Below, one piece after another: positions 41,701 to 47,700 of a stretch of 64,000 bases of DNA. The number at the start of each line of letters is the position of its first letter. Within the stretch, counting starts at the first letter, position 1. Location of the stretch: contig NC_135554.1 in assembly GCF_964340395.1 (NCBI RefSeq), forward strand, positions 11,901,751-11,965,750. Reading direction: 5' to 3'. The DNA is from Glandiceps talaboti. Taxonomy: Eukaryota > Hemichordata > Enteropneusta > Spengelidae. The notes beneath the pieces were generated by a model. The model saw only the letters and a program-made list of their open reading frames with translations, had not been told where the DNA came from and made no database searches. The position numbers were made by a program, and so were the translations under genes.

Positions 41701-44700
41701 CGTTTGTTAATTGACCACATTAGAAAGACCACATGTAAGGCTTGTATAAGTTGTAAATAAAGTAATTGAAACAGTATACATTTACACAATATGAATGCTA
41801 TAAACGAGAAAGTGCTTTACTTCAGTGTTACTCATTGTAATATGAATGCTATAAACGTGTGTAACACAGAGAGAAAGTGCTTTACTTCAGTGTTACTCAT
41901 TGTATAGTGACTAACCATAAAAACAGTATTTTAAACAGAGGACCTCATCATAAGTGGGTAGTTTTAGCACAGTTTGTGATAGGAAAACTGGGATGTTGAA
42001 AGAATTTTGCTGTGTGTGTATGTGTGTGTCTATATTGCCATAGAGTCACCACTTAATCAGAACCCTATCTCAGTAAACCGCTCTGTGTGTTTCATTATTT
42101 CATGTTATCAAGTACTATCATGAGATATGTAATGTGACAAACATTGCAAACAAAATGCCTACTATAAGGAGACTACTAATGAGGATCGGTGGTCAGTGAA
42201 CTGTTTGTGTGTGTTATATAACCTATGTTATTCAGCTATTAAGTATAATACAATACCTAATTCTATGAATATATTCCTACCAAAGAATAGCTTGAATACG
42301 AAAAGCTATTTGTCAAGGTCATAAGTTAGAGGGATACAAAATATTTGATACAGTAATATATATTTTGAAAGAAATAGCAACCTCTTTTCTATCGTCATGC
42401 ATCAGCATATCTGATACAGTAATAAATATTTTGAAAGAAATAGCAACCTCTTTTCTAATGTCATGCATCAGCATTGTGCCTCAATTTTACAGACATACAT
42501 TTCCATAGAAACTTTATTGATATAAAGATCCAGGGGCAGTATCTTTTGTTATATTACTCGAGACTGAATAAATTATAAACACATGTAGGGTTTTTTTGTG
42601 GGTTGTAGAATGCACTTCAAAATGCTGAAAATGTGTGAAAAGTTTGTTATTGTATGTACAATAGTCTGTAAGGTATGCCGCGACGGGGCGAAATGTCACG
42701 ACATATCTTACATTCTATTCGACGTATTTTACGAAGCAAAGATTTTAAATATGTTTTAATTAATCTTTTAGTTTATTGTGTTACAGACAAAGACATGGCG
42801 TATTGTGTTTCACATTGAATTTTCAAGCACGAAGCCATGATAAAATTGTTCTATAAATTAAAAATCCAAAATAGATACCAAATCATCATCCACATAGCCA
42901 CTTAAATGATAGGTGACGTATAAGTATGTTGTTTTAAAATGAAACAGCACTTTTAGACATTCAAAAATTGAATTTCGTAGTCGCAGGTGATGTATAAGTA
43001 TGTTATTTGCCAAGTACGGTTCCACATCTTGCTGCTCGAGGTAATTTTTCCGGTATAACGGCTGGCCTCCGGCTCTCCGTTATTACCGGAAAAATTACCT
43101 TTCGCAGCAAGATATGGAATGGTATTTGGCAAATAACATATACTTATTCTCACACGCAATGCAAAATATTAGTAATGTTACCACCATAGTCTTTAAAGTC
43201 TGGTCAAAATATATCTACTGTAAACCTTAGATATTTTCACCACTAGCAATCTTTAGAGTCTTCAGCTAGTTCTCAAAGACTAATTTGTACTAATTACCAG
43301 ACAGGTACATTTTGTTCACGTACAAGAAAGCATTTTGGTCACTACTAAATGCATCTTTGTTTTCCTGTGAAATAAGCGAAAATAAGTCTTTTAGTGTAAA
43401 TTTCAAAATTTACAGTATAATATATAAATTGTTACTATACTTGAAAGAATTGAGCAGTAACAACGTGTTACAAATATTTCGTTTGCATTTGTAATGAGTT
43501 GACATGTTTGAATATAAGTTGTTCTTATTAAGCCACATTGTACTTCAACAATGACACAGTGTCAGCAATTTCTAATAATATTAACTTTGATAAGACTAGA
43601 CAGGGTGCAGTATTTATATCCTGTAGTTTTATAAATGACCTTCATAACTTTCTAACTTGAAAATGAAAGATTACTAAGGGATGAAATATAAATAACTGCA
43701 CCACAAATTTTGTTGAAGTTTTACATACATCTGCAGTTGTAGGGCTGACCAAGCTTCTATATGGGTTTTTTGCAACCTTTTGAAGTGTAATGTAAGTTTA
43801 TTTGTAATGAGTACACGTAACAAAACCCTGGGGAGTTGTTAATGGTACAAAACATAAAAGGAAAATAATAACAAAAAATTATTAATAAACTATCTAAAAG
43901 AAGCATTACATAATAAAACTAATGAACGACAAAAGCTATTCAATGAAAAGAAAGAAAGAGGAAAAATAATGTATGGTAATTAGTCAGACTAATGGAGATG
44001 TATGTTTGATTATATATGAAAATTATATACTTATTGTAATGTATATTTGATTATGTGTGACAATTGTGCATCGTGTTCAAACATTCAGTGCCAACAGCTA
44101 ACGATCATTTTCATCGGGTTGTAGACACTGAATGTTGTACCCTTTTCATATGAATATCATGAGAAATGAAAGTGTTATCAAATCACGGAAAACAATTTTA
44201 TTAGATAGAACTAAAAATAGCTTACAACTTCACCTTATGGCACACTATATTACAATAACATTGTTCACTTGATGCAAAAGCTAAATAGTTGTATTGTCTC
44301 ATTCACATGGCCTTGCAGTAATTTCTTGCATTCATGCTTAAAATGTGCTTGGCTAAGCTGCTGTTCTTTGTCTTTGACTTCTTAATTCAGCCATGATGAT
44401 GATTCATACCGTCATCGCTTTCGAATTCACAGGCCATGGCTAAAAGACAGTTACCATGTCGCTGATGTGGAAAAGAATAAACCAGGTAGGAAGGGTCAAC
44501 TCTAAGACTCGGTTATATTCTTGTTATCTGAAATTATATGTTGTTGGTTTTTTGTGTTTTTTTGTTGGTGTTTTTTTTGTTTTGTTTTTTTGTTTTTTTT
44601 TGTTTTTTTTTTTTGGGGGGGGGGGTTGATCCAGTCACAAAATTCAACTGCAACGACTTTAGGCAAGATGAGGAACAGTTCTTTTGGGTCCAAAAATAAT

Positions 44701-47700
44701 TTTATGCATTCACTTTTAAATTACTTAAACTCATTTAAAACTGTGATGAAATGACGAAACTGTTATGTTAGGGTTATTAAAGTCAAAAGTCAAGATCAAG
44801 GTATATAAGGTGGAGATATAGTGATATAGTGGTTGTTAGTGGTTTAAAACCGTGTGATATAGTGTATCCCATTGAGGGTTTGGCCCTGTGTTCTTCAAAA
44901 TGTACCAGCCTGTTTACATCAAAATCTGTGATTTTACTTCACCTTGTCTCTAACTGTTTGCCATCAACAGCAACCAAATAAAGACACACCCAATGGTCCA
45001 GTTAAAATAAGGTTTGACCCGGACATAATTGCAACAGAAATTATTTTTAGTGCATTTTATTCAGAATTTTGTGCCGAACAACATATCAAAAGTATAGAAA
45101 AATCTAAGTGGTGGAACATGGGGAAAATTGAGATTTTTTATTAATTAGCATATTTAGAGGGAATACCATATTTGTAAAATATTGTTTTCACAAACAAACC
45201 TAGCAAGTAACATGTCTATAGATAGATATGAGTGAAAAAGCATACTAGGACCATCATTTGATGATTTGACAGCTCCTATGTCATTTACATAGCTTAATTT
45301 CAGCTGGCAGTTCTAATTAGTTTAATAACATGTAGTGTATACGTATACACCATGTCAAAATCACTAAAGGCATGTTACATGTTTACCGGTATAGGATTGA
45401 AATGGAAAACTACTTTTATATTAACAAACTCATATTAAGCAATATATGTGTTTAGTCATCAGCATAATTAACATGTATATTACATAAAATTATAATCAAC
45501 ATATTCAAATTTGATAACATTTTAATACAAATATATGCAGGTTATATTTCATTTGATTTGCAGTACAGTGGGAAATAAATTTAGCGTGCTTGTTATTATC
45601 AATCCTCTCATGTAGAATGTATCAAAGAGTCTTAAGTAATTAGTAATTAGCATATACAAGGTTTATCAATCTCCCATGCAAGTAATATGTCTTTGGCAAG
45701 GTCTTGAATTGACAAATTACATAGGCTACCATGGACCTTTTAATATCATCAAAGACTGTTTGGTAACTCAAGTGCCTGTTTTGTTATTATGCCACAAAAA
45801 AAATCAAGGTATTAGATCTTAGCAGTTGCATCTTGCCTAAAAAAAAAAAAAAAAAAAACTCTATAGGCATAATGATAATTATGCATCTAACCAACAATGT
45901 TGCAAAAGTCATTACTTTGGTCATTGTGTACTTCTAATACCAATGTATCACCCTGTACCAATATGTACATATTGTTCTCGTATATCATACTGATATCAAG
46001 TCAACTTCGGAGGAACACAGTTTTCCCATACACTTTTGTGTTAAGCTGAGTGTACTTATACTGAGGGTCAACAAGGGAATGCAAGTATTATGGGATGTCC
46101 ATTCCCTTCATTATTCTCGTCACTAAACTATACTGCCAATCTATTTCTTATCTTATTTTTTTTAACGTATTCCCATCTTCAAATTTTCTGCTTCAATTCT
46201 ACCAATATCATTACTTGTTGTTGTTGTTGTATTTTATTTATTAACGTGTCCTATGTGGACTTAAAATATACATTTGTTTATATGATCGAGTACTATTGTT
46301 ATTAAAACTTGCCACATTCAACCCCTTGGGCTTATAAGACACAAATCCAACTTGTTGCAAAATAAATAAATACATAAAGAAAGAAACATTTTTTTTTCAA
46401 GTGTGAGGAGTATATCTTACAAATTATACATTGTCTCCTCATTGTTTCTCTTGCTATAAGCATCAAAGATAAAGTTTGCCAACAGGTCATGTGTTTTGAT
46501 CATAAGTAGTTCAATCTTATCAATGATTTGAAAAGCACTGAAATAGCCAAACTGTTTTGTTAACCATGTTATATTTGATAGCCTCATCAATAAGACTGTT
46601 TTCCTTTTTCATACACTCTCTCTGCCAGTATTTCACCATCATGTTATTAACAAAATTTGACAGTGGTTGCCTACCTATGTTTGTCTTTTGCTAGATCAAA
46701 CTTACCATTGGGTTGAAATTCTATCCCTAGATGCTTAAAGCTATATACGATCTCGGTATCCAATTGATGTTTTAATAATCTATTATTTCTATTAAATATT
46801 AATACCTTTGTTTTCTCTATATTGTTTAACATGCATAGTTATCTTACAAGGGAGGTATTTGATGATGAAAGGGATGTATTCAAGTACTACAATACCTAGT
46901 GACAGACATACTACTCACAGTGGTATTCAAAAAATGTACACTTATTGTACATTACATGTAATCTGCAATACTATTGTTTAGCTTACTTTGGAGTGATGAT
47001 GATTGAAAAGTTCACTCAAAATCGAACGTCAATAACTATTTATGGACAAAAAATATGTAGGATTACTAATAATTAGTCCCTGACGGACGAAGTCCGGGAC
47101 GGGGACTTATGGATTGGGTTCCATCTGTCTGTGTGTCTGTCCGTCCGTCCAGAGCCGTTTCTTGGAGATGCCTGGACCAATTTTTTTTCAAACTTGGTAC
47201 AGGGGCAACATACAATGGCATACATATGCACGTCAATTTGTTTCCTTATACGATCCAATATGGCCGCCTAGCAGCCGTTTTGTTTGCAAATTTTCCCAGT
47301 CTAAAACCATAACTAAGACATACTTGAACAGATCTCATTCAAATTTGGTATTAGGACAGTGTTCTGTGACATACATGTGCATATTCATTGTTGTTGTGAT
47401 ACGATCCTAATATGGCTGCCTAGCAGCCATTTTGTTTGCAAATTTTCCATGTCCAAAGCCATAACTCAGACATGCTTGAACAGATCTCATTCAAAATTGG
47501 TATTAGGACAGTGTTCTATGACAGACATGTGCATATCCATTTTCATCATGATACGATCAAATATGGATGCCTGGCAGCCATTTTGTTTGCGAATTTTCCA
47601 TGTCCAAAGCCATAACTCAGACATGCTTGAACAGATCTCATTCAAAGTTGGTATTAGGACAGTGTTCTATGACATAAATGTGCATATTCATTGTTGTTGT

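Larger units (their letters stand above)
35940..44390. other. 8.5-kb intron in the cytoplasmic-tail region
   Basis: No exon recognised. Contains several inverted-repeat elements (36032-36246, 36667-36995, family A at 38746-39112 and 42630-42906, family B at 41090-41160 and 41618-41910), a 66-bp tandem duplication (42347-42474) and a large hairpin (42985-43150). 37,100-38,740 and 39,120-41,080 show no repeat or gene I can support. Confidence 0.6.
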
